A stretch of 64,000 nt of DNA from Adenophora triphylla var. japonica (Eukaryota; Streptophyta; Magnoliopsida; Asterales; Campanulaceae): contig JAFEMH010000334.1 of assembly GCA_022495995.1 (NCBI GenBank), forward strand, positions 558,001 to 622,000. Reading direction: 5' to 3'. The position numbers and the translations under genes were made by a program. The notes beneath the pieces were generated by a model. It was given only the letters and a program-made list of their open reading frames with translations. It was not told the DNA's origin and ran no database searches. The first letter of the stretch is position 1; each line of letters begins with the position of its first letter. Positions 44,338-55,034 of the stretch are shown piece by piece.

Positions 44338-45091
44338 TGTTGGTGATTTTAGTGTCATCAACTTGTTTTATTGTAATGGTGATTTACTAAGAGATCAATG
44401 TGATTCGTATTAGACTCGGATACGAGTAAGGGAAAGTGTGGAGTACACACTCGTTTGAGCTAAAACGAAGTCAACCTCGATAAAGAAGTAAAAGTTAAAG
44501 GGTAGCACTTTTTGCTGATATGCTCGGCCGAGCAGAGTCCTTGACTCGGCCGAGCAGAGCATAGCAGATTGTCCAAGTTTACGGACGGCCTTGCTCGGCC
44601 GAGGCATATGCCTTGCTCGGCCGAGCAAGATGAACAAAGACGGCCGTGCAGCTCAAATGACACGGCCGTGCAGCCGGGCAAATTGTCATGGGACATCTTT
44701 GCTCGGCCGAGCGAGTCCCTTGACTCGGCGAGCAGTTCCTGAACAGGTGCCAGTTCAAAATGAAAAGACACATCGCTTGGCTAAAGTCATGTCTTTTGAT
44801 TGTACCCTTTAACTAATACCTCTCCATCTGTATATATACAGGGATTGATCTCAGTTGTAAATACATGAAAAAACACAAGTGATACAACAATAACGAAAGC
44901 AAAACAATTCTCAAGTTTTGATTTGTTCTCTTTGCCTAGAAAACAAATTGCGTGATTGTCTTATCCCAATAAAGATTTTGTGTAACCCAGGCATTAAGGG
45001 TCGAAATACATTATTCGGAAAGTGGATTATACACGATTCAATCACATATCCGGCCTCTGTATCAAGATCAAGACCCAAGAATTCCCCTACA
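44338..45091 (+). mobile_element. 3' LTR of nested copia
   Basis: 754 bp, close to the 5' LTR but with small differences in the palindrome block (44520-44740), which again carries repeated CTCGGCCGAG and CACGGCCGTG. Confidence 0.93.
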
Positions 45092-46230
45092 GTGTTTTTG
45101 TTGGATATCCTCATTCACAAAAAGGATATAGGGTTTTTGATCTTGAAACGCACCAAATTTATACTTCTCGAGATGTCAAGTTTGTCGAGAACATATTTCC
45201 ATTCAAAGAAAAACTACCAAAGCCGAGAGTAGAAGATTTAACTAATCAAAGGGAGTATGATTGAGAAGACGAAGTCAGCCCTATACCTCACATTACAGTT
45301 GAGCCGAATCCTGATGAACAAGTGCAGCCACATAGACTGGACTGGTCCAGCCACAAACGACGACGGACACACACAACCATATGAATCCTGATGAACAAGT
45401 TGAGCCGGTTGTTTCAGACATGCGTGACCTGAATGTTGCATAGCCTGTTATACCCACATCTTGACAAGGGCAACCAAGGCGCAATTATCGAGTTAAAAGG
45501 CAGCCTAAACACCTTGAGCAATATGTTCTACAGGTGCCGAATTCTATAGAAAATGCGCCGCCCGTCACCAGAGAACTCGGAGGTATATCCTTTGTCCAAC
45601 TTTGTGTCTTATAAAAGATTTTCTTCATCTCATAAAGATTTTTTAGCGCCCATCACTTCACACGATGAACCTAAATTATATGATCAGGCTGTCAAATATG
45701 AACATTGGCGTGAAGCAATGAAGAAGGAAATTCAAGCATTAGAGGACAATGGGACATGGACCCTTGAGCCCTTACCACCCGGCAAGAAAGCAGTCGGTTC
45801 CAAGTAGGTTTATAAATTTAAGTACAAACCTAACGGGGAAATTGAACGGTGCAAGGCGCGGTTGGTTGCTAAACGTTTTACCCAAGTCGAAGGCATTAAC
45901 TACCATGAGACCTTTGCTCTAGTTGCAAAATTGGTGACCATGAGAAGCTTTCTTGCAGTTGCCGCAAAGAAGAACTGGGACATTCATCAGTTAAACATAA
46001 ACAGCGCCTTCTTCGTGGGGATTTGGAAGAAGATGTCTATATGAAGCTCCCACAAGGCTTTGCTAAAGATGGAGATACACGAGTTCGCAAATTGTGTAAG
46101 TCTCGTTATGGTCTTCGTCAAGCATCTCGTAATTAGTATCACAAGTTCACTCGGGCTCTCCTTGATATTGACTTTCGTCAATCAAAGGCAGACCACTCTC
46201 TCTTCATTTTAAGCAAGGCACAACTTGTGT
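45092..46230 (+). pseudogene. Old copia element, continued: integrase end and RT
   Basis: Directly after the TSD the old frame resumes: VFVGYPHSQKGYRVFDLETH, then SRDVKFVENIFPF. After a broken linker, RT starts at about 45700 (EHWREAMKKEIQALEDNGTW, KAVGSK then a TAG in place of [31 protein letters not shown]) and ends near 46230 after YGLRQASRN and DFRQSKADHSLF. The catalytic DD block and RNase H are lost. Confidence 0.88.
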
Positions 46231-46985
46231 AGCAACACTCATTTTAACCAAAGCAAACGCAAAAAATAAAAATCAAAGCCTCAAAAATAGAAGGATGGTA
46301 AAAGCCAGTAATATTATTGGGGAAAGCAGCACAATGATACCCGACTATGAATCTCAGCATTGTAATGTACAATCACAAAAAGAAAAGAAAATTAAAGCAT
46401 TCAAGCATAAACAAACGAGTTTGGAAAATGTGTTCCAACCGTCTCTTTTTGTTTTACCTCTTTTCATTTATCAGGTATTGGGAATTTAAACATAAAAAGC
46501 TGCAAATTTTCACTTAACTATGGAGAAGCTCACATCATCCACTAAGGCTCTAAAATAGCTAACTAGCATTTAAAGACTAGAAATAAAAGGGGAATTGGCT
46601 ATACCCCTAAAAGATTACTCATTCAAAACAACTTATTTCAGTCAATAATCAAACTCAAGCAATGTAAGGTCAATAATGCAATCCCCACTTCTGTTCAAGG
46701 ATGGCTAAGCTCAGTACTAAAGCAAATCAGAACAGATCAGTTTCACTCTCACACAAATAAGAAACTTAAACAAAATCTTGAAAGATGAGATCAACTAAAA
46801 TTAAGAATCAAGGTTATTATATATAAAATACGACAGACAACACCCAAGCAAATTGTTAAACCGTGACTGCGTAATCTAATCTATTCTACCAAAACATATG
46901 CCGCTATCACAATAGAAACATAAAATTTGGAGTATAATAAAACTGAATGAATACATAACTTAATCAGTGCCCCCCTTGACTTGTT
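46231..46985. other. Downstream region of B3 gene
   Basis: Non-coding. 46574-46985 is the part duplicated at 5844-6270 and probably includes the 3' UTR of the B3 gene (minus strand). 46231-46573 has no recognised feature. Confidence 0.6.
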
Positions 46986-47786
46986 TCAAAGCTTCACAAG
47001 GAAAAAATAGAGTTGAGACTGTACCCGAAATGTCCACAACTGCACAAGCATGTTTTTTCTAAGTTTTTGTTCCTGGACAATGGCATTCCAATGCTGGTTC
47101 AATACATAATTGTTGCTGCTTCTCATTGCCCACAATGTCAAATGTATTTCTTTCTCTTTAATTTCTTCTGAACCGGGCTGGTAATCATGCTTGCAGATCA
47201 GTATCATGGCATCAATCCCCATCTTCACATTGGCCTTCTCCCCTATGCTGAGGAACTGGTTGGCAACCTGCCTCTCGGGTATGGAAAAACGGCTCTGCCC
47301 TGGGTTCACATCTGTCCATGTCAGCTCCTTCTCAATTACAAACAACAAATCAGAGCCACCCATCCTCCCAAGAATCATATTCCTCAATTGCACAGGCAGC
47401 TGTTTTTCCACAGGATGTGCTGGTGCCCTGACAAATCGAGGTGCAATAGCGTTCTGTTGTTTCTTGGAAGAAACATTCTTTTGCCGCTTACCCACAAAGG
47501 CATACTCGTAATTCTGGGAATCAGGATCATTAGAGTGGCGCCTCTTGTAATTAGTATTGTGGTGGTTCTTGAGTGGTCTTTCAGAATGGTTAATGTCAGG
47601 CAGCAGTAGTATAGAGGGATTATTTGCAGAGCATGCTTCTTGTTGTTGTTGACGAGCCAAGACAGCAGTCATCCAAGGATCAAGTTTTCGACTTTCAGGA
47701 GTATCTTTGAAACCCAATACTGTAAGAATTTTGCGGATGTTATTTCTTGAGTTTCTGTCAGAAGAAGAAGAAGAAGGAGAATCCAT
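46986..47786 (-). CDS. B3-domain (DUF313-type) putative DNA-binding protein
   Basis: Single-exon frame of 266 residues from ATG 47786; the 12 bp upstream also read open, but from TTG. The N-terminus has a Ser run and KLDPWMTAVLARQQQQE. The middle is basic with KRRHSNDPDSQNYEYAFVGK (possible nuclear localisation). The C-terminal half (about residues 140-262) is a B3 domain of the kind in the plant DUF313 family: LFVIEKELTWTDVNPGQSRF and a late NYVLNQHWNAIVQEQKLR. Such proteins are presumed nuclear DNA binders; targets are unknown. No stop or frameshift was found, making this the one candidate intact host gene. A 3' fragment copy lies at 5844-6370. Confidence 0.82.
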   Translation of the reverse strand: MDSPSSSSSDRNSRNNIRKILTVLGFKDTPESRKLDPWMTAVLARQQQQEACSANNPSILLLPDINHSERPLKNHHNTNYKRRHSNDPDSQNYEYAFVGKRQKNVSSKKQQNAIAPRFVRAPAHPVEKQLPVQLRNMILGRMGGSDLLFVIEKELTWTDVNPGQSRFSIPERQVANQFLSIGEKANVKMGIDAMILICKHDYQPGSEEIKEKEIHLTLWAMRSSNNYVLNQHWNAIVQEQKLRKNMLVQLWTFRVQSQLYFFLVKL

Positions 47787-48145
47787 CTTAGTCTCCAACT
47801 GTTGTAACTCTCAAACCCTATAGAGTTGGAAAATAATTGATCTGAGAATGGGGGAATATATAAGGCGCTCTGTAAATCCAATTGAGAATAGGATTTGGTA
47901 ATTCAAAATTGAAAATAAACTAAAAAATAAACAAAAACAGCGATGTTTCTCAACTTCCAATCGGAAAAAGGATTTGGTAATTCCTAAACTGGAATAGGGA
48001 TTTAGTTTCTCAACATTCAATTGGATTGAAAATACACATTGAGAGAACGTAAGAGAAGCGCTACTTTATACCGCGTTATTGACGGAGTTCTTGATTTTGA
48101 ATTCCCCCGCCATTTTACCCCTCCTAGGCTCCTACTGGTGGAGCG
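47787..48145 (-). promoter_or_regulatory. B3 gene 5' region with TATA box
   Basis: On the minus strand TTATATATTCC lies at 47864-47854, about 70 bp upstream of the ATG, giving a leader of about 40 bp. The remaining native upstream DNA is only about 360 bp before the 10.7-kb transposon complex begins at 48146. Confidence 0.5.
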
Positions 48146-48268
48146 TGGAGATGGCCATTTTGGGTCGTGGCCCGTGCGCAGCCCGCCCGGCCCGTGGCCC
48201 ACCGTCTGTTTGGCCCGCGCCCATCCAGCCCGTGGCCCGTTATCCGCTTAGCCCGTCCAGCCCGTGGC

Positions 48269-48606
48269 CCGTTATCCTCTTTTCTTTTATATACTTTTAT
48301 TTGTTTAGTTTTTTTTTTTAATCTTTTTTATATACCTTTTTGTAAAAAATATCAGTAATAAAAAAAGTCTAAAATATTATTTTCTAGTCATTAAAAAATT
48401 AATAAGAAATAATAAATAAATAATGGGTAGTCCGTCCCTCTTTTCTTTTATATACTTTCATTTGTTTAGTTTTTTTTTTTTTTCATTTTTTATATACCTT
48501 TTTGTAAAAAATATCAGTAATAAAAAAAGTCTAAAATATTATTTCCTAGTCAATAAAATATTAATAAAAAATAAATAAAGGGAAGTCCGTCCCTCTTTTC
48601 TTTTAT
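48269..48606. repeat. Tandem repeat array, left part
   Basis: Two full units of about 160 bp and a third cut by the MULE. Each has CTCTTTTCTTTTATATACTT, a long T run, CTTTTTGTAAAAAATATCAG, AAAAAAAGTCTAAAATATTA and ends GTAGTCCGTCCC. It continues at 57825. Confidence 0.9.
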
Positions 48607-49309
48607 GGCCAACGGACCCTAGAGCCCCTCTAGGGAGATTTAATCCCATATTAAGAAATGGCTTTTTACTAATTCCTCACACACCCCTCGCTGTTAAAAG
48701 ACCAAAATGCCCTTAAAAAAACTCGTTGCTTCCGATTTCGCCACGTATGGAGCTTGCGATTTTGCCACTTGCCTCGTAAAACCCTCACTTTCACCGCTTC
48801 AACCTCGGCGCACAAAACCCTCATTTTCAAAAATCATTTTCTCTCTCTAAATCCAGGCGAAATTCAGGCGATTTTCGTTGAAGCCGAAGAGATTTCCGGT
48901 GAACTCAGGCGAGAAAGTCCCTTGAAGTGAAGAGCGAAGTGAATTTAAACTCATAAAAGGTAAATTTCAGAAAAAATTCATCGATTATAATGAATTTTTA
49001 CTTTATTTCGTTGTTTTTATATGTTTTTTCTTCGTTTATGTTTTAAACAGTATTTATTTAAAATATTATACAGAGATAAACAAATTTTGTAAACATTTAA
49101 TACTAGTGTTTTTCAACATTTTGGTTCTGATAAACATTTCTTCATCATTTTCTTAAAGCTATTATAACATTGAGAAATGTATTATGATGATGTTATAAGG
49201 CCTAGGAATTGTCTTTTAGAAACCTGAATGTCTTCAATTTTTTTTTATTGCATTTTCTTAAAAAAAAAATTAGAAGTTAACTTATAAGATTTTTTCTAAT
49301 AGTTAATTA

Positions 49310-50660
49310 CCTATTTGAACTTATAAGTAACTTATAAGTTGTTTATAAGACTTTTTAAGTCTTATAAGTAGGGATGGCCAAACCGGACCGGAACCGGACC
49401 GGAACCGGAAAACCGGACCGGAACCGGCCCGGAAAAGCCCGGAACCGCCATGAACCGGGGAGAAAACCGGAACCGGGGTAACCGGAACCGGTTTGGGCGG
49501 GCGGTTAAGGTTCACCAAAATGGTGAACCGGACGAAAAAGCCCGGAACCGGACGAAAATTTGTTGTTTTTCAATAGAACCGCCCTAACCGGGACCGGAAA
49601 AGCCCGGAACCGGACCAAAACCGTGAGAAAACCGGAACCGGATAACCGGAACCGTGAGAAAAGCGGGCCGGTTAAGGTTCACCTCCTCGCCGAACCGGAA
49701 CCAGCGGTTCAAGGCCCGGAACCGGAACCGGACCGGATTTGATCATCCCTACTTATAAGTAGCTTATAAGACTTTTTTAAAAGTCTTATAATCAACATAT
49801 AAAATTTATAAGTTACTTATAAGACTTATAAGCTACTTAAAAGACTTTTTAAAAAGTCTTATAAGTTGCTTATAAGACTTATATAAGACTTATAAAATCT
49901 TATATAAGTCTTATAGAAGACTTGATAAGTCTTATATGCAGCTTATAAGTCTTATTATAAGTCTTATATGTTGTATATAAGACTTTTAAAAAAGTCTTAT
50001 AAATAACATATAAGACCTATAAGTAACTTATAAGACTTTTTAAAAAGTCTTATAAGTTGTTATAAGACTTTTTAAGTCTTATAAGCAACTTATAAGACTT
50101 TTTTAAAAGTCTTATAATCAACATATAAGACTTATAATAAGACTTATAAGCTACTTATAAGACTTATAAGCTACTTAAAAGACTTTTTAAAAAGTCTTAT
50201 AAGTTGTTATAAGACTTATAGAAGACGATAAGTCTTATATAAGTTACTTGTAAGTCTTATATGTTGTATATAAGAATTTTTTAAAAGTCTTATATGTTAC
50301 ATATAAGACTTTTAAAAAAGTCTTGTATGTTACTTATAAGACTTTTATATAAGACTACTTGTAACTCTTATATGTTGTATATAAGACTTTTTTAAAAGTC
50401 TTATATGTTACTACTTATATGTTGTATATAAGACTTTTTAAAAAGTCTTATAAGTAACAACATATAAGACTTATTTCAAAAAAGTCTTATATGTTACTTA
50501 TAAGAATTTTAAAAAGTCTTATAAGTAGCTTATAAGACTTTTTAATAAGTCTTATATATAAGACTTTATAAGTCGTATAAGTAACATAAAGACTTATAAG
50601 TTGCTTATAAGACTTATTAAAAAGTCTTATAATTAACTTATAAGACTTTTTAAAAGTCTT
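49310..50660. repeat. Palindromic CTTATAAG/AGTCTTATAAGACT array
   Basis: More than 1 kb made almost only of ACTTATAAG, AAGTCTTATAAG and GACTTTTTAAAAAGTC words, themselves palindromic and in both orientations. A smaller patch of the same words occurs at 54540-54860. Broken only by the MITE at 49369-49751. Confidence 0.9.
49369..49751. mobile_element. Small hAT-like MITE made of CCGG repeats
   Basis: Ends TAGGGATG and CATCCCTA, flanked by CTTATAAG on both sides (49361-49368 and 49752-49759), an 8-bp duplication. The 383-bp interior consists almost wholly of GGAACCGGACCGGAACCGG-like words. Confidence 0.8.
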
Positions 50661-50721
50661 ACAACAATTTTATTATATTCAGTCTAACAATATATATATC
50701 ATCTTGTATTTTTATTTGTAG

Positions 50722-53700
50722 ATGGGAAAAAAGCAAGGTATGAAGTATAAACCCTTTCGTAAAAAGTCTAGAAATCCATCAGCATCATCTGTATCATCGA
50801 AAAGAACACCAACTGCTTCACCTCCTTCTGTAGAAATACAAAATATCCATCATTTACCAATGACTTGTGTGCACAGTTCTCCTGCTTCTGCAGAAACACC
50901 AACTGCTTGTGTGCATATTTCTCCAGCTTCTGCAGAAACACCAAAAAGGAAAACACCAGCAGCTTCACCTCTCAAATCTCCTGTACCTGTACATACCCCT
51001 AAAACTAGATCAAAGACTAAGGATATTTCAGTATCCCTTCAACCACAAAAACAAGTACATAAATATGTAACAAGGTCAAAGGGTAAGGCTGAACCTGTAG
51101 CTAAAATACTAAATCCAAAAGCCAAATCTCTGAAGCCCAAGAAGAAATCATCACAAGCAGTTGTTAACCAAAAACTTCCCAATGGGATTTCAAAAGCTTC
51201 AAGAGAAGCAAAACATTTGTCATGGATCCCAAACTATAGGTCCAATGTGCATGCTATTTGGTCGATTATGAAGGAGACACCTCTCAAGGTAGCCCATTTT
51301 ATGAAGTTGAAAAAAACACCTTTCTACAACTTTTTCCATGCCATTTTTTCAAATATGGATTTTACATATCGCAAGATGGATTCAACCATTGAAGAGATAA
51401 TTATGTGTTATGATTTGAATGTACAGAAATTCAAACTTGGGGAGGTTTTTGTTGATGTAACACCTAGAGATGTAACAATAATTTTTGGAGTGGTTGGTGG
51501 GAAAGAGGAAATGAATTTGAAAAAGTTAAGGTTAGATTTTCTTTAATTTGATTTGGTGAAGAGGCAATTTCCTAACTGTCCTAGTGTGGTGAATATGAAG
51601 TTAGTGAAAGAAGCATTGAGAAGAATTGTGATGAGTGATGAAGAGGAAGATGTTGAGGATGTTGTGAAATTGCTTGTTTTAATAGGAATGGGGTCATTGT
51701 TTTTTTCATCAAAGGGAGAACATATATCATTAGCTTTTTTTTATTATGTTGATGATTTCAAGAAGATGAAGACCTATGATTGGTCAAGAGCTATTGTTGA
51801 GAATCTGAAGCAATCGTTGAATGAAAAGCTTTCAACACCACTTCTTGTGATAGGCTGTGTATCGCTTTTATATGTAAGTAAAGTCTTTGTTTATTTAATG
51901 TTTTTTTAATGTTTTTTTAATTAAATATATGTATATATGTATAATTATACAATTTTTAATGTTCTTTTAGCATTGGTTTAATGAGCACACAACAATCTTC
52001 AAACCAACAAGGAGCTTGCTACCGAGGTTCATGAAGTGGGACATCTCGAAAAAAATAAAAGATTTCAGTCAACTGATTGCAAAATTGGGAAAAGATGAGG
52101 TATTGACCTTTTATTAATATTAATGTTCATCTTTAGGTCTCATAGTTTAGTTGTTTTGTGTATAATGTCTTATAATCAAGATATAAGATATTTCTAAAAA
52201 CCTCTCTTATGAATATAGGTTACTGTTGGAGAGCTTGTGTTAACATTTGAGGAAGAGATTATGTTAAAAAATGGTGATCTTGAGGGAAAAGATGTGGAGA
52301 CAGAAAGTAATAATGATGGAATTGTTGGCTTGAAAAATATCAGTTCCGATAACATGATAAATGATTTCACAAGTACTGATCACAGCATATTCACACCTAC
52401 CATGAGACAAAATGTTGGTGAATCAGTTGAGGAATTCATAGGTGATGTTGTTAAGAGTGTGGATGAGGGACTGTTGAAGGAAAATGATGATTTGTTGAAG
52501 AAGAAAGAAGAAAGAATGTTGAGCTGTGTGACTTGAAAAGGGAAAAAGAAAATTTGATCAAAGAAAGGGATGATTTGCTTGTTAGAGTTGTTGATTTTGA
52601 AAAAAAAATGATCAAGATATTGAAGAGGGTCAGGTTTTGTTTGCATCAGAGGTAGAGAGTGAGAAGCAACTGAAAATGGTTGAAGAACAAATGAAAGCAA
52701 AGGAGGAGGAAATTCAAAAGATGAAAGTTGCCCATGATGATACAATTTCAATGTTTGAAAAAACTGTTGCAGATTTGAGAAGTGAGATTGAAAGACTTAC
52801 TAATATTGAAAAAGATCATGAGGAGACTCTTTTGCAACTGCTGGAGCATTTTGCTGAGAAAGAACAAGAGTACAAGAAAAAGTTTAATGAGGAGAGGGTT
52901 GCAGCGGAGAAAGAAAAAGATAAGGAGAATGAGGAAAAAGAAAAAAAAAGATGAAATGAAAGAGAGAAAGGGAAAGGGAAAGCAGTTGAAAATAGGATCT
53001 GTGGAAAGGGGTGTAAAGGAAAGTATTGGTAAGAGGAAGATAGCAAAAGAAGATTCGGATTTTGTCTACCCGAAAAAGAAGACCAAAAAAAAAATAGAAG
53101 AAAATCAAAGGAGAAGATTATTAAGACAGTAAATATTGATGATGAAAAAGTTGTTGACATGGATTCTGATGTACTGCCTTCATTTCTAGCAAAACAAACT
53201 GAAACAACAAAGGCAATTGATCAAAAGAGCAAGGCTTTGTATAAGGATTTGTGTGGTCGTCTCTACAAGTAGTAAGTAACACTTACTTTATTCTTATAAT
53301 AAATATTTAAAATTTTGTAAAATTTCTCATATATGTTTTTTTCCTAGTGATTCCATATGGCAGAATGAAACAAATCATGTTTGCATGAATGATCTGTGGG
53401 AACTGGCATATGACAAAATGACTGAATCTAATGTATGTTATTTTTTTGTTTAATTATATAGTTTCTTAAATCAACATTTATATGCTTTATATCAAAAGGT
53501 TTTTTAATGAGATTACATTTGTGGATTGATAGGTATTGGATGCATATCTTTCGATTTTGAAAGAAAGACATGACAATTGCCCTCCAACTTCTGGAAGTCA
53601 GAATTTAATGGTTGGTTACTTAACAAGTTTTTCAAAGGTAAGTGTTAGCGACTCTAAATTATTTACTAACTTCTTTTTGTTAGACTTTATTAACATTTAT

Positions 53701-54320
53701 AATTTATTCCTATCCAAAGTTTTTTGAGACAAAAGAACAGTGATGATATTTCAAGAGTTGTTGACAAGGTTCTATTGAAGTTGGCCAAAGAAGAAGCCAA
53801 ATACATTTTGATGCCAGTACACACTGCAGCAAATGAGCATCCGAATGCCAGGACAGTTGATCATTGGACATTGCTTGTCTTGGATACAGAAACCGGGGAG
53901 TACTCATTTTACAATTCAATGCATCGAAGAACAGGGCAAGACAGCTATATTATTAATGGCAGAAAAATGGTATGTTCTTAACAAAAAGCTGATTATTGTA
54001 TTTTCTTTTCAATTTCTATTTGTCTGATTATTGTATTTTATTTTCTTGAATCAGTTTGATTATGCAAAACGTGTATTGTCCGGTAAAGACAAAGATTTAC
54101 CTGAAAAAGAAATTGAAAAGCCTAAATTCAACACAGTAAAGTGGACTCCACAACAAAGTTATGGAAGTCTTGATTGTGGTATTCATGTGTTGATGGCTGC
54201 CCAAGATATTTTCGAGAAAGGGGTAGTGAGCAAAAGTTATGATGGTGGTGCGCCTCTATGTACAGGGCAAAAATGTTTCACGACTTCTTGAACCACAAAA
54301 ACACTGTATATCGTAGTTAG
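50722..54320 (+). pseudogene. Ulp1-like (C48) cysteine protease gene of the MULE
   Basis: Starts MGKKQGMKYKPFRKKSRNPS. Exon 1 (to about 51870) has a Ser/Pro/Lys-rich N-terminus and a conserved region (WIPNYRSNVHAIWSIMKETP) with an in-frame TAA at 51544-51546. Exon 2 at about 51971-52099, exon 3 from 52219, then a Glu/Lys-rich coiled-coil region with frameshifts near 52530, 52610 and 52950. The catalytic part is in exons at 53352-53432, 53534-53637, 53719-53969 and 54055-54320, with VDHWTLLVLDTETGEYSFYN (His), PQQSYGSLDCGIHVL (Gln and Cys) and Asn where the catalytic Asp is expected. After a last frameshift near 54262 it ends KMFHDFLNHKNTVYRS. Family members remove SUMO-like modifiers; this copy is broken. 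Confidence 0.82.
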
Positions 54321-55034
54321 ATTGGTTGTTCAAAACAGTAGCTTATGGTTATTTTCAAAACAATAGCATATGGTTATGTTCAAAAAGTAGGATATGTTTA
54401 TGTTCAAACAGTAGGATATAGTTGTTCAAACATTAGGATATGGTTATGTGTTTCCCTTACTGTTTTTTAGTTTATGATGCAGTATATAAGAATTAGCGGG
54501 TGTTCTATATAAGACCTTATAACTGTGTTTTCATTAAATGTGTTTTAAAAAGTCTTATATGTTACTTATAAGACTTATTAAAATAAGTCTTATAAGTAAC
54601 GTATAAGACCTATAATTTTTATCATTATGAGCCTATGGATATCTCATATCTAACATATAATACATATGAGTATGAAAAAACAAAGTGGATCAGTTTTCTA
54701 TACAAATTATTTTGGTCTTATAAGTTATATATAAGACCTATTTGAACATTGGGATTATTAACTGTATTTTAAAAAAGTCTTATAAGTAACATATAAGATT
54801 TATTAAAAGATGAAAATGAAAAAACCCAATTGCATTGTGTTTGTAACATGTCTTATATATAAGGTATAAGACATTCAAAAAATCACATTCAGCCACAAAT
54901 CCTTAACAAGCCTTCGTAAAAACTACCTTGTATATAAATCAAAATAATAATAATCCAATAGAAATTCATTCAAACCCCCGAGTAAAATCAACTAATTGAA
55001 TGTATGAAATGAAGAACAATGTCTAATTAAAAGC
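54321..55034. other. Spacer between convergent MULE genes
   Basis: AT-rich, with GTTCAAA...AGGATATGGTTATG repeats at 54330-54450 and TTATAAG-type palindromes at 54540-54860. No gene. Confidence 0.7.

Larger units (their letters stand above)
39828..45091 (+). mobile_element. Nested Ty1/copia retrotransposon, 5.3 kb
   Basis: LTRs 39828-40577 (750 bp) and 44338-45091 (754 bp), TSD GTGTT at 39823-39827 and 45092-45096. The 3' LTR starts TGTTGGTG. The 5' LTR has A for the first T. A polypurine tract AAAATGGAGGGGATT precedes the 3' LTR. Gag, protease, RT and RNase H pieces remain but the integrase is gone. It inserted into the integrase of an older copia element. Confidence 0.93.
48960..50720 (+). 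other. Predicted leader intron of the Ulp1-like gene
   Basis: From an AAAAG|GTAAAT donor at about 48960 to TTTATTTGTAG just before the ATG at 50722. It contains the TTATAAG-rich palindrome array and a GC-rich hAT MITE. Predicted from splice signals only. Confidence 0.4.

Noticed and set aside
48017..48358. Pro/Arg-rich ORFs in the GC-rich hAT terminus
   Set aside because: Composition artefacts of CCCGTGGCCC repeats at the transposon end.
49321..49742. ORFs with repeated EPEPD or PVPV peptides
   Set aside because: Translations of the CCGG-word MITE interior.
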